NCBI GenBank assembly: GCA_049718765.1
Contig: JBNARI010000028.1
Span: forward strand, 1-20,786
Origin: JBNARI01 sp049718765
GTDB taxonomy: Bacteria > Bacillota > Sulfobacillia > DUMF01
Length of the DNA: 20,786 nucleotides
Direction: 5' to 3'
Positions 13,114 through 19,564 of this stretch are shown piece by piece (within the stretch, counting starts at the first letter, position 1; each line of letters starts with the position of its first letter). The position numbers and the translations under genes are program-made. Under the pieces are notes generated by a model that saw only the letters and a list, made by a program, of their open reading frames with translations, was not told the origin of the DNA and did not search any database.

Positions 13114-14312
13114 TTCGCCTGCTGCTCTTGCCACTCAATTTGATGCAATACCCAGTCCCCCGCTATCACATAAAGGTGTTGGCCTAGCGTCCTAGCAATA
13201 CGGGCTCCGCCGTTTAAAGGTAACGAGCCACAAACCCTCCCGCTGGAATCAACAATGGTGACGCCAGAAGCAGTACATACCACAACGGTAGCTTTGCCCT
13301 TCACAGTGGGCCCGTTACATAGGCTGCGCACTTCAGAGCTAAACCCGATTGACCATACTCTGGACCCATCGGAACCAATCCTGACGACTTCATCTTGTTT
13401 CAGCCATCCCAAGAAAGGTGGCCTGCTTGCCCCGTTATTAACGCCAGCCGTCACTCCACCGTCCTCTTCCACCAACAATCCTACCACACATCCTGTGCAA
13501 TCGTACCTCCAACTGGTTCTCCCGTTTTTGTCGAACCGTGCCACGGTATTCCCGCATGCTACAAAACCTCCGCCCAACTGGGGATCGAGACTCATCTGCC
13601 TGACTGTTCCGCCAGCCCCCTCCCACTCAAGCTCCTTTCCCTTGGTACCGTAGACTTCAACAACCGACCTGAGCGGGTACCCCTGGAGAACAGAACCCAA
13701 AGCTACCTTAAGGTTTCCTTGCTTGTCTACAACAACATCTATTGCGTGAGCGTACCGTCCTTGGCGCCGGACGTATTCCTGCCACTTACCAGCCACGAAC
13801 ACCATCAATGTCTCGTCAGACCAGAGCTGGCGCGGGTCGCTTGGCGCAGGTGACCTGAATACGGCTGCAACCATATCCCCTTCACAGGCAACAAGGCTCG
13901 CACCCCCAGCGTGCAACAACTGGGACTTTCCAACCCAGTCGATTTTCCGTACCCCTGATTGTCCACAAATGAAAACCCCAGATTTCCCTACCGCCGCGTC
14001 CTCCACCTGAACTCCTGGGGCACCGAGTGTGCTAAGCTTCGCACCCTCGGTCAAGGCCTTGAGCTGTACGCCCCCAGACTCCATTGGCTCGGCTAGGACC
14101 AGGGAGTCTGTATGAGCCCGCACAAACCAGGAGCCACTGGACAGAGGCCAAGCCCCTGATTCCCGCATTGCCACAGTGCTTCTTGGTCGAGCCAGTATAA
14201 CTACCAAAAGTCCGCACAACACCAGTGACAACGCTAAAAGCCCAAGACCAAGATAACTCCTGCCAGTACGCCGAGGAGTCCGGTTAAAGTCAATACCGCG
14301 TAGGTCCCGCAC
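13110..14312 (-). CDS. Membrane-anchored protein with a probable extracytoplasmic beta-propeller
   Basis: 400 residues. A basic N-terminus (RTPRRTGR) is followed by one hydrophobic segment (about 20-42) without a signal-peptidase motif I trust, predicting an N-in anchor with the rest outside. The remaining 350 residues show repeating blade-like units ending in Gly-Asp/Asn turns (VDKQGNLKVALGSV, RFDKNGRTSWRYD, RIGSDGSRVWSIGF, IVDSSGRVCGSLPL), as in PQQ/WD-type propellers; the DUF5711-like group of Firmicutes is possible. No catalytic motif is visible. GTG start with GGGAGGGGG upstream. Its first 79 nt overlap the TPR gene in another frame, and no good later start exists. Confidence 0.7.
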   Translation of the reverse strand: MRDLRGIDFNRTPRRTGRSYLGLGLLALSLVLCGLLVVILARPRSTVAMRESGAWPLSSGSWFVRAHTDSLVLAEPMESGGVQLKALTEGAKLSTLGAPGVQVEDAAVGKSGVFICGQSGVRKIDWVGKSQLLHAGGASLVACEGDMVAAVFRSPAPSDPRQLWSDETLMVFVAGKWQEYVRRQGRYAHAIDVVVDKQGNLKVALGSVLQGYPLRSVVEVYGTKGKELEWEGAGGTVRQMSLDPQLGGGFVACGNTVARFDKNGRTSWRYDCTGCVVGLLVEEDGGVTAGVNNGASRPPFLGWLKQDEVVRIGSDGSRVWSIGFSSEVRSLCNGPTVKGKATVVVCTASGVTIVDSSGRVCGSLPLNGGARIARTLGQHLYVIAGDWVLHQIEWQEQQAK

Positions 14313-14773
14313 CCGGCCCCCTCCCTATTGCCTCTCACCGCAACTAGCTCCACGTATTCCAGATGTCTTGCTCTCCTCCAGGCAGTCCTTGCCTTGTTTG
14401 CCAACCCCAGTTTGCGGTAGGTTGCAGCCAGGTTGTGGTAGGCTCTCCACAACCGTCTGTCCAGCCGCAAAGCTTGGAGATACGCATCCCTGGCCCTATC
14501 GTAATCTCCTCTGCCATAATGCACATTGCCAATGCCTACCCACGCCTCCGCCAGGTGAGAATCAAGCTCCAATGCCTTGACGAAGCACGCCTCCGCTTCG
14601 TCAAGCCTCCCTTGCATGCCCAAACAAGCCCCTCTCAATGTCCATGCCAGGGGTTCACCAGGCGACTGCGCTATGATTTGGGCTAGCTGTTCGTCTGCTC
14701 GGTCGACCTCGCCCCGGATCATCACGGACCGGATCTCTTCCCAGCAGTCCTTACCCATCGCGTCGTTCATCAT
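14234..14773 (-). CDS. TPR-repeat protein with a C-terminal membrane helix
   Basis: 179 residues. At least three tetratricopeptide repeats span about residues 27-140 (LAWTLRGACLGMQGRLDEAE, AEAWVGIGNVHYGRGDYDRA, and RAYHNLAATYRKLGLANKAR). A hydrophobic segment at about 157-178 ends the protein, so it is probably tail-anchored with the TPR scaffold in the cytoplasm. ATG ATG tandem start with only a weak ribosome site. It heads the TPR-propeller-CvpA-DUF951-ychF unit. The anchor-coding 3' end is also the 5' end of the propeller gene in another frame. A cytoplasmic scaffold beside an outside propeller suggests a membrane complex, but that is inference. Confidence 0.75.
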   Translation of the reverse strand: MMNDAMGKDCWEEIRSVMIRGEVDRADEQLAQIIAQSPGEPLAWTLRGACLGMQGRLDEAEACFVKALELDSHLAEAWVGIGNVHYGRGDYDRARDAYLQALRLDRRLWRAYHNLAATYRKLGLANKARTAWRRARHLEYVELVAVRGNREGAGCGTYAVLTLTGLLGVLAGVILVLGF

Positions 14774-14905
14774 GACACCCGTAGAATTCGTTCACCACCG
14801 CCGAACTACCTGCAAAGGCCAGGCACGAAGAAAGCTCGATTGCAGGGAGCCATTTCGAATCGACAAAGCCGGCTTCCCGTGGCTTGGCAAACATCCGGTA
14901 GCGGA

Positions 14906-14921
14906 CGCCTGAAGTCAGGCG
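14906..14921. repeat. 16-bp perfect palindrome in the divergent TPR/yyaC intergenic region
   Basis: CGCCTGA-AG-TCAGGCG is a perfect 7-bp inverted repeat with a 2-nt centre, 8 bp upstream of the possible yyaC promoter and about 130 bp before the TPR gene. No T-run follows on either strand. It could be an operator for a dimeric regulator of either gene or a simple hairpin. Confidence 0.4.
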
Positions 14922-14928
14922 ACCCAAA

Positions 14929-14958
14929 TCATATGTGTTAGTTGGTCGGACATATAAT
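14929..14958 (+). promoter_or_regulatory. Possible sporulation (sigma-E-like) promoter of yyaC
   Basis: TCATATG (14929-14935) and CATATAAT (14951-14958), 15 bp apart, resemble the mother-cell sigma-E consensus (ATATT-type -35, CATACAAT-type -10) with one mismatch in each element. The same -10 contains TATAAT, but nothing like TTGACA lies 17 bp before it. Start of transcription would be near 14965, about 60 bp before yyaC. Assignment to a particular sporulation sigma factor is uncertain. Confidence 0.4.
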
Positions 14959-15026
14959 CACAAATGCAACGCCACATCCATGGGGGCAACCGTATACTTG
15001 CTTCCTCAAGGAGTCAATGAGCCGTC

Positions 15027-15575
15027 GTGACTGTTTACAGGATAGCCTCAACAGACAGCGATGCTCCTCAAAGAATCGCTGAATCGTTGCGCCGGGTGCT
15101 TGGCTGTCCAGAAGTACCCCTCACTGTCGTTTGCATAGGGAGCGACCGCTCTACGGGGGATTCCTTGGGCCCTCTAGTAGGAAGCATGCTCTTGCGCTCA
15201 AAGCAAGACGGCGTCTTCAGGGTGATGGGAACCCTGGACCAACCTGTCCACGCAGCAAACCTACAACATTGGATGCAAGAAGTAGGCCCCCGCACACCGG
15301 TATTAGCTCTGGACGCCTGCTTAGGGGCACCGTCTCAGGTAGGGATGGTCTCAGTTGGTCCGGGACCCCTGCGCCCAGGGGCCGGTTTGCACAAGATGCT
15401 GCCGCCCATTGGCGACGCGTTCATAACTGGAACGGTGAACGTAGCCGGCTTTGCTGATTTCCTAGTACTTCAAACTACAAGGCTTAGCTTTGTAGTGAGG
15501 ATGGCGCGAGCGATTGCCGCAGGTATTTGCGGATGGCTAGGCGTCTCATGGGATTGTACGAACCAGTTCCCCTAA
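15027..15575 (+). CDS. yyaC: YyaC, sporulation protein of the GPR-like DUF1256 family
   Basis: 182 residues. VVCIGSDRSTGDSLGPLVG, then GTLDQPVHA and LALDACLG, are the hallmark segments of YyaC, a single-domain relative of the spore germination protease GPR. It is assumed to act in sporulation or germination; substrates are not established. The start is GTG 15027; AAGGAG lies 13 nt upstream, a long spacing, and a nearer ATG at 15017 is out of frame. It is the only complete plus-strand gene and so runs against the presumed direction of replication. Its 3' end overlaps the YkuS-like gene by 30 nt on the opposite strand. B. subtilis also has yyaC just beyond spo0J. Confidence 0.92.
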   Translation: MTVYRIASTDSDAPQRIAESLRRVLGCPEVPLTVVCIGSDRSTGDSLGPLVGSMLLRSKQDGVFRVMGTLDQPVHAANLQHWMQEVGPRTPVLALDACLGAPSQVGMVSVGPGPLRPGAGLHKMLPPIGDAFITGTVNVAGFADFLVLQTTRLSFVVRMARAIAAGICGWLGVSWDCTNQFP

Positions 15576-15809
15576 AATCTCCTCGGGAGTCCGGCCACTG
15601 GCGTCGATTACCGGCGCCTTAGTCTCCGCAGATTGGTCTCCCAACATGTCCTTTCTGCTTCCAGAAACCACTATGGCGTCAGCTTCAGACCAATGTCCTC
15701 CCGCCAAATCAATCACTCTGTATCCTTCCCGCTCGAGGGCTCGCCGTACTGGTTCAAGTCCTTCCTCAACGGCTACGGTTTTCGCCGCTCCTTGTTTTCC
15801 ACCTTGCAT
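15546..15809 (-). CDS. YkuS/UPF0180 family protein
   Basis: 87 residues. KTVAVEEGLEPVRRALEREGY followed by DAIVVSGSRKDMLGDQSAET is the UPF0180 pattern (B. subtilis YkuS), a small cytosolic Firmicutes family of unknown function; related members are mostly found in spore formers. The start is ATG 15809, with AAGGTGG 5 nt upstream; a GTG three codons earlier lies inside that site. It overlaps the end of yyaC antisense by 30 nt and follows the phosphoribosyltransferase gene by 47 bp. The N-terminal dozen residues (MQGGKQGAA) are an extra leader before the family core. Confidence 0.82.
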   Translation of the reverse strand: MQGGKQGAAKTVAVEEGLEPVRRALEREGYRVIDLAGGHWSEADAIVVSGSRKDMLGDQSAETKAPVIDASGRTPEEILGELVRTIP

Positions 15810-15856
15810 GGGAACCACCTTTCCAGCACCTGTTCTGCGTCTTTATGGTTCCCCGA

Positions 15857-16507
15857 TTAGCCAGCTTCATTCAAGAGGGCAAGCACTTCCTCGTCGCGCA
15901 CCTGCGAGAAGTCCAAGTACCATTGCCCCACCGACAGGAAGTCTCCCGGGCTCTCCAGGCACACTACCAGATCGGCATGCTTTCGGAGCTCCTCAATGCT
16001 CTCTCGAGGAGCAACTGGAACTCCAACCACTGCTCTCGCCGCCCCACATCCCCGCAAAAAGCCGAGTGCAGCCCTAATGGTGATACCAGTGGCAATCCCG
16101 TCATCCACAACCACAGCAATCCGACCGCAAGCTACTTCGGCTGCCCCGTTTGCCCGGTAGATTTCAATCCGGTGTTGGACCTCCTCGCGCACAGGCTGAG
16201 CTAGTCTCGAAACCTCGTGTTCGCTGATGCCTGACCACACAGAAACCACGGGATCTACTACAATTGACCCGTCCTGGGCCACAGCGCCCACTGCCAGTTC
16301 CGGATTGAGGGGATGACCAATCTTGCGGGCTATCACAACATGCAGGGGACATCCGAGGTGCCTGGCAACTGCGGCAGCAACTACAACTCCTCCGCGAGGT
16401 ATCCCGAACACTACGAGTTTCTGTGGGTCGAACCACCCCTTCCCTTCCAGCGCCTGCTTCACCGCCGACGCCAGCCTTATACCAGCATCTTTGCGGTCGA
16501 CAAACAT
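15857..16507 (-). CDS. Type I phosphoribosyltransferase-domain protein
   Basis: 216 residues. The PRPP-binding loop is VVVDDGIATG (122-131), and FGIPRGGVVVA (about 34-44) plus ARKIGHPLNPELAVGAV are typical of the stand-alone COG1926-type predicted phosphoribosyltransferases. Known relatives have no agreed substrate and are not simple purine or pyrimidine salvage enzymes. ATG start with GGAGTGATT upstream, 4 bp after the bactofilin stop, so it is very likely co-transcribed with bactofilin and the M23 peptidase. The C-terminal YLDFSQVRDEEVLALL also fits this group. Confidence 0.85.
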   Translation of the reverse strand: MFVDRKDAGIRLASAVKQALEGKGWFDPQKLVVFGIPRGGVVVAAAVARHLGCPLHVVIARKIGHPLNPELAVGAVAQDGSIVVDPVVSVWSGISEHEVSRLAQPVREEVQHRIEIYRANGAAEVACGRIAVVVDDGIATGITIRAALGFLRGCGAARAVVGVPVAPRESIEELRKHADLVVCLESPGDFLSVGQWYLDFSQVRDEEVLALLNEAG

Positions 16508-16511
16508 CCAA

Positions 16512-16892
16512 TCACTCCGATGCTTGTTCGTCTTTATTGGTAACCCTGTCCATCACCGTCTTTCCCGAAAAGGCTGCTCCAGCTTCGATGGACAACTGGG
16601 CACATTGAATGTCACCTTTGACCACAGCTGTCTTTGCAAGTTCAACCTTTTCTGCGGTTATGTTCCCAAGTACCTGACCCGCAACTACGACGCACTTTGC
16701 GCTAACTGAAGCTCCCACCCTTGCTGAGTTTCCGATCACAACGTCGCCAGCACACTCTATACTACCCTGTACCTGGCCGTCTATTCTCATGCTACCGTCG
16801 CTATGAATTGTGCCCTCTATCCTTACGTTTGGTCCCAAGACTGTCTCAACAGCCTCAGGCCCGATTCCCTTCTTGCCAAGTGCCAACGCCAA
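16512..16892 (-). CDS. Bactofilin
   Basis: 126 residues. The central right-handed beta-helix domain (about 15-110) shows the short hydrophobic/glycine repeats of bactofilins: NVRIEGTIHSDGSMRIDGQV, GSIECAGDVVIG, GNITAEKVELAKTAVVKGDI. Bactofilins self-assemble into nucleotide-independent filaments at the inner membrane face and position envelope enzymes. TTG start with only a weak GGTGA upstream. It begins 6 bp after the stop of the M23 peptidase gene. A bactofilin beside an M23 peptidase is a recurrent pair in which the filament localises the peptidoglycan hydrolase. Confidence 0.92.
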   Translation of the reverse strand: MALALGKKGIGPEAVETVLGPNVRIEGTIHSDGSMRIDGQVQGSIECAGDVVIGNSARVGASVSAKCVVVAGQVLGNITAEKVELAKTAVVKGDIQCAQLSIEAGAAFSGKTVMDRVTNKDEQASE

Positions 16893-16898
16893 CTCTGT

Positions 16899-17879
16899 TC
16901 ACCGCCCGTATGGTAAGTACTTGAGCGGGTCAACATCCACCCCGTTGAGCACCACCTGGTAATGCAGGTGCGGCCCTGTGGCTATCCCCGTTGCTCCTAC
17001 TGTGCCAATTGCTTGTCCCTTCTTCACCTGTTGGCCCACTCTCACTTTGATTTGAGAACAATGACCATAGTAGGTCTCCAGCCCGAAGCCATGCTCAATT
17101 ATAATCAGTTTCCCTAAGCCTCCATACCAACCAGCATACTTCACTGTGCCGTCTCCAGCAGCGTATATGGGAGTCCCATATGGTGCAGCAATGTCAATGC
17201 CCTTATGGTCATGGCTGGCGTACCTCGTTGGTGGTCTTCGATAACCGAAACGGGACGTGAGCGTACCAGCAGTAGGCCACATATCGGGCTTAGCCCTCAC
17301 CAGCTTGACCAGTTCTTGCGCCGTCTGCTCAATGTCGCCCCTTCTCTGCTCCAACTCTGTGACCGTCTCCAGGACCCGCTGGAACTCGGCTTGCAGATCG
17401 TCTAGCCTACCCAGGGCGTCGGTGACCGTAGATTCGACTCCAAAGCCACCTGGCCCTACAGCAGTGCTCAGTAACCCCGCCACTGTGACTTGATCTACGC
17501 TGGAGGTAGTACGCCCTTGTTGCACCTGAATGCCCTCGCGCTGAAGCATTTCACGCAATTGTTTCTCAAACTCCAGCAGCTGTTCCAACTTCTCCGTTGC
17601 TTCCTTGGCCTGCTCCGTAAGCTCAAGTATCCTTTGCTCTTGTGCAGCGTTAACGGCCCGCAGCTTGGCGAGTTCAACCATGTTCTTGCTCAGCGCGATA
17701 TATCTCACGCAGAAGACACAGAGCGCCACTGCAGAGAGGGCAAGGCTCACCAGGCAACGCTTTACCGTCTTGGACGGAAGGTATCTGGAAAACACTTTCG
17801 ATGGACTATGCGGAACGATTATCAACGTTATGCCCTTCAACGACCTGCCCTCCAAGTTTGCCAGTAAGCTGACAGGCAT
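16899..17879 (-). CDS. Membrane-anchored M23 family metallopeptidase
   Basis: 326 residues. A basic cytoplasmic N-terminus of about 40 residues precedes one membrane helix (about 42-63), a coiled coil (about 65-115 and 155-195) and a C-terminal peptidase domain (about 205-322). Zinc ligands by family pattern are H225 and D229 (HKGID) and H306 (HLH); H273 (YYGHCS) and H304 complete the active site, so it should be active on peptidoglycan cross-links. The long N-terminal tail could contact the bactofilin. ATG start with a poor ribosome site. The gene lies 60 bp after parB, with parS in between, and heads the M23-bactofilin-phosphoribosyltransferase group. Confidence 0.9.
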   Translation of the reverse strand: MPVSLLANLEGRSLKGITLIIVPHSPSKVFSRYLPSKTVKRCLVSLALSAVALCVFCVRYIALSKNMVELAKLRAVNAAQEQRILELTEQAKEATEKLEQLLEFEKQLREMLQREGIQVQQGRTTSSVDQVTVAGLLSTAVGPGGFGVESTVTDALGRLDDLQAEFQRVLETVTELEQRRGDIEQTAQELVKLVRAKPDMWPTAGTLTSRFGYRRPPTRYASHDHKGIDIAAPYGTPIYAAGDGTVKYAGWYGGLGKLIIIEHGFGLETYYGHCSQIKVRVGQQVKKGQAIGTVGATGIATGPHLHYQVVLNGVDVDPLKYLPYGR

Positions 17880-17920
17880 ACTACTTCTACGCTCGTCATG
17901 AAAATCCTGCTAACGGGTAA

Positions 17921-17936
17921 TGTTCCACGTGGAACA
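17921..17936. other. parS centromere-like site
   Basis: TGTTCCACGTGGAACA is a perfect 16-bp palindrome matching the bacterial parS consensus (TGTTNCACGTGNAACA). It lies 4 bp beyond the parB stop, before the M23 gene. An 8-bp inverted repeat, ATGAAAAT (17898-17905) and ATTTTCAT (17936-17943), encloses it. ParB loads here with CTP and spreads, for ParA-driven origin segregation and SMC loading. I saw no second full match in the window. Confidence 0.95.
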
Positions 17937-17939
17937 TTT

Positions 17940-18806
17940 TCATAGTTCGCCCTCTGCGCCCAACATACGCAACACCTCCTCAAGCCCCTCCCGGTTAAAG
18001 TAATACACCTCCACCTTCCCCTGCTCCAGGTCTCCGCAGATCCGAACCCTTGTCCCCAACCTCTCCATTAGTCTGGACTCCATCTCCCGCCGCCACGCGC
18101 TTTCCCCAACGTCCTCTTCCGATCTTCTTCGCCCCTGATTGGCCCCAACCTTCGGCGCTCTCCTTACCAGCTCTTCCGTCTCCCTCACCGACAGCCCCCT
18201 GCTGACCACAGTGTCCGCCAGCCGCTCCAACAACTCCCTATCCTCCACCGCCAACAGCGCCTTGGCATGACCTCTCGTGAGCTCGCCCCGCCTGACTGCC
18301 TCCCTCACCCTCTCAGGCAGCTCGAGCAGCCTCAACGTATTCGCCACTTGGGGCCTGCTCTTCCCAACTCGCCTGGCGACTTCCTCCTGACTAAGCCCGA
18401 ACTCGTCAGCCAGTCTCCTGTACGCCTCGGCCTCCTCAATCGGGTTGAGGTCCTCGCGCTGCAGGTTCTCGATCAGCGCAACCTCAACGAGTTCCGCATC
18501 GCTCAGCTGCCTCACAATGGCAGGTATCCTCTCAAGCCCTGCCTTTGCAGCAGCCCTCCATCTCCTTTCCCCTGCCACCAGTTCAAACTCTTCCCCCACC
18601 TTGCGGACCACTACCGGCTGAACAATCCCATGAGCCCTGATCGACTCGGCCAGCTCCTCCAGCCCCTTCTCGTCGAACTCCTTCCTCGGTTGATACCTGT
18701 TTGGCACAATACGAACAACCTCGACCTCCACAACGCCCTCGGTCGGCTCCTGCTCAACCTCGGGAATCAAAGCCGCCAAGCCCTTACCCAGCCCTCGCCT
18801 GGGCAC
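17940..18806 (-). CDS. parB: Chromosome partitioning protein ParB (Spo0J)
   Basis: 288 residues. The N-terminal ParA-activating motif RRGLGKGLAALI is at 3-14, the ParB/CTPase motifs are NRYQPRKEF and GERRWRA (79-85), ENLQREDLNPIEEA follows, and then a helix-turn-helix GKSRPQVANTLRLL. DNA-specificity positions read R151, T157, E162 and G179, the parS-type pattern (R/T/A/G in Caulobacter ParB) except at 162. It segregates the origin with ParA and links to sporulation control. GTG start with AGGTGA 6 nt upstream, overlapping the end of parA by 23 nt. parS lies just past its stop. Confidence 0.95.
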   Translation of the reverse strand: MPRRGLGKGLAALIPEVEQEPTEGVVEVEVVRIVPNRYQPRKEFDEKGLEELAESIRAHGIVQPVVVRKVGEEFELVAGERRWRAAAKAGLERIPAIVRQLSDAELVEVALIENLQREDLNPIEEAEAYRRLADEFGLSQEEVARRVGKSRPQVANTLRLLELPERVREAVRRGELTRGHAKALLAVEDRELLERLADTVVSRGLSVRETEELVRRAPKVGANQGRRRSEEDVGESAWRREMESRLMERLGTRVRICGDLEQGKVEVYYFNREGLEEVLRMLGAEGEL

Positions 18807-19560
18807 GCTCTCTCACCTCTCTCGCTAGCTCCCTATACACCTCGGCGCCCCTCGACCGACCGTCGTACACGATAACAGGCATTCCGAAGCTCGGAGCCTC
18901 GCTTAACCTCACGTTTCGCGGAACGATTGTGCTATATACCTTACCCCTAAAATACTTCTTCACTTCCTCAACCACTTGAATCGACAAATTGGTTCTGCCA
19001 TCAAACATAGTGAGCACCACCCCTTCTATCACTAGCTTTGGGTTCAGTGACTGCTGCACCAACCTTACGGTCTTCATTAGCTGTCCCAACCCTTCCAGGG
19101 CGTAGTACTCACACTGAATTGGCACCAACACCGAATCCGCAGCCACCAGCGCGTTTAGAGTCAGCAACCCTAGAGACGGAGGACAATCCACCAGTATGTA
19201 CTCGTAATTCAGCCGACACCCCTCAAGCGCAATCGCCAGGCGTCTCTCCCGACCCTCCACGCCAACCAGCTCAATCTCCGCACCCGCCAGGTCGGGCGCC
19301 GCCGGGACCAGCCAAAGCCCCCTCCAGGCAGTGCTCATCACCACATCTCGCACCTGAGCTCCGCCTAGCAACACATCGTAGACACTCCGTCTCACTCTCG
19401 ACTTCTCAACTCCCAGCCCAGTCGTACAATTGCACTGGGGATCGATATCTACCACAAGCACCCTTTCCCCTATTTCCGCCAGGCAGGCACCCAGGTTAAC
19501 CACAGTCGTAGTCTTGCCAACACCGCCCTTCTGATTCGCTACGGCGATTATCCTCCCCAT
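18784..19560 (-). CDS. parA: Chromosome partitioning ATPase ParA (Soj)
   Basis: 258 residues. The deviant Walker A motif KGGVGKTT is at 10-17, switch regions are VVDIDPQCNCTTGLG and ILVDCPPSLGLLTLNAL, and the C-terminal DNA-binding surface RGKVYSTIVPRNVRLSEAPS is conserved. No N-terminal helix-turn-helix, as expected for chromosomal Soj-type ParA. It forms ATP-dependent dimers on DNA, is stimulated by the ParB N-terminus, and in B. subtilis also regulates DnaA. ATG start, 4 bp after the noc stop, with GGGTGA upstream. Confidence 0.96.
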   Translation of the reverse strand: MGRIIAVANQKGGVGKTTTVVNLGACLAEIGERVLVVDIDPQCNCTTGLGVEKSRVRRSVYDVLLGGAQVRDVVMSTAWRGLWLVPAAPDLAGAEIELVGVEGRERRLAIALEGCRLNYEYILVDCPPSLGLLTLNALVAADSVLVPIQCEYYALEGLGQLMKTVRLVQQSLNPKLVIEGVVLTMFDGRTNLSIQVVEEVKKYFRGKVYSTIVPRNVRLSEAPSFGMPVIVYDGRSRGAEVYRELAREVRERAQARAG

Positions 19561-19564
19561 TCCC

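Noticed and set aside
13962..13972. TTGTCCACAAA as a DnaA box
   Set aside because: Differs from TTATCCACA, is single and lies within a gene; no cluster of boxes or AT-rich unwinding region is present in the window.
15745..15775. GGTTCAAGTCC resembling a tRNA T-arm
   Set aside because: It lies inside the YkuS-like coding sequence; no acceptor or anticodon stems are found around it.
15943..15956. CTCCCGGGCTC as a second Noc site
   Set aside because: Shares only CCCGGG with the Noc consensus; the A/T arms are missing.
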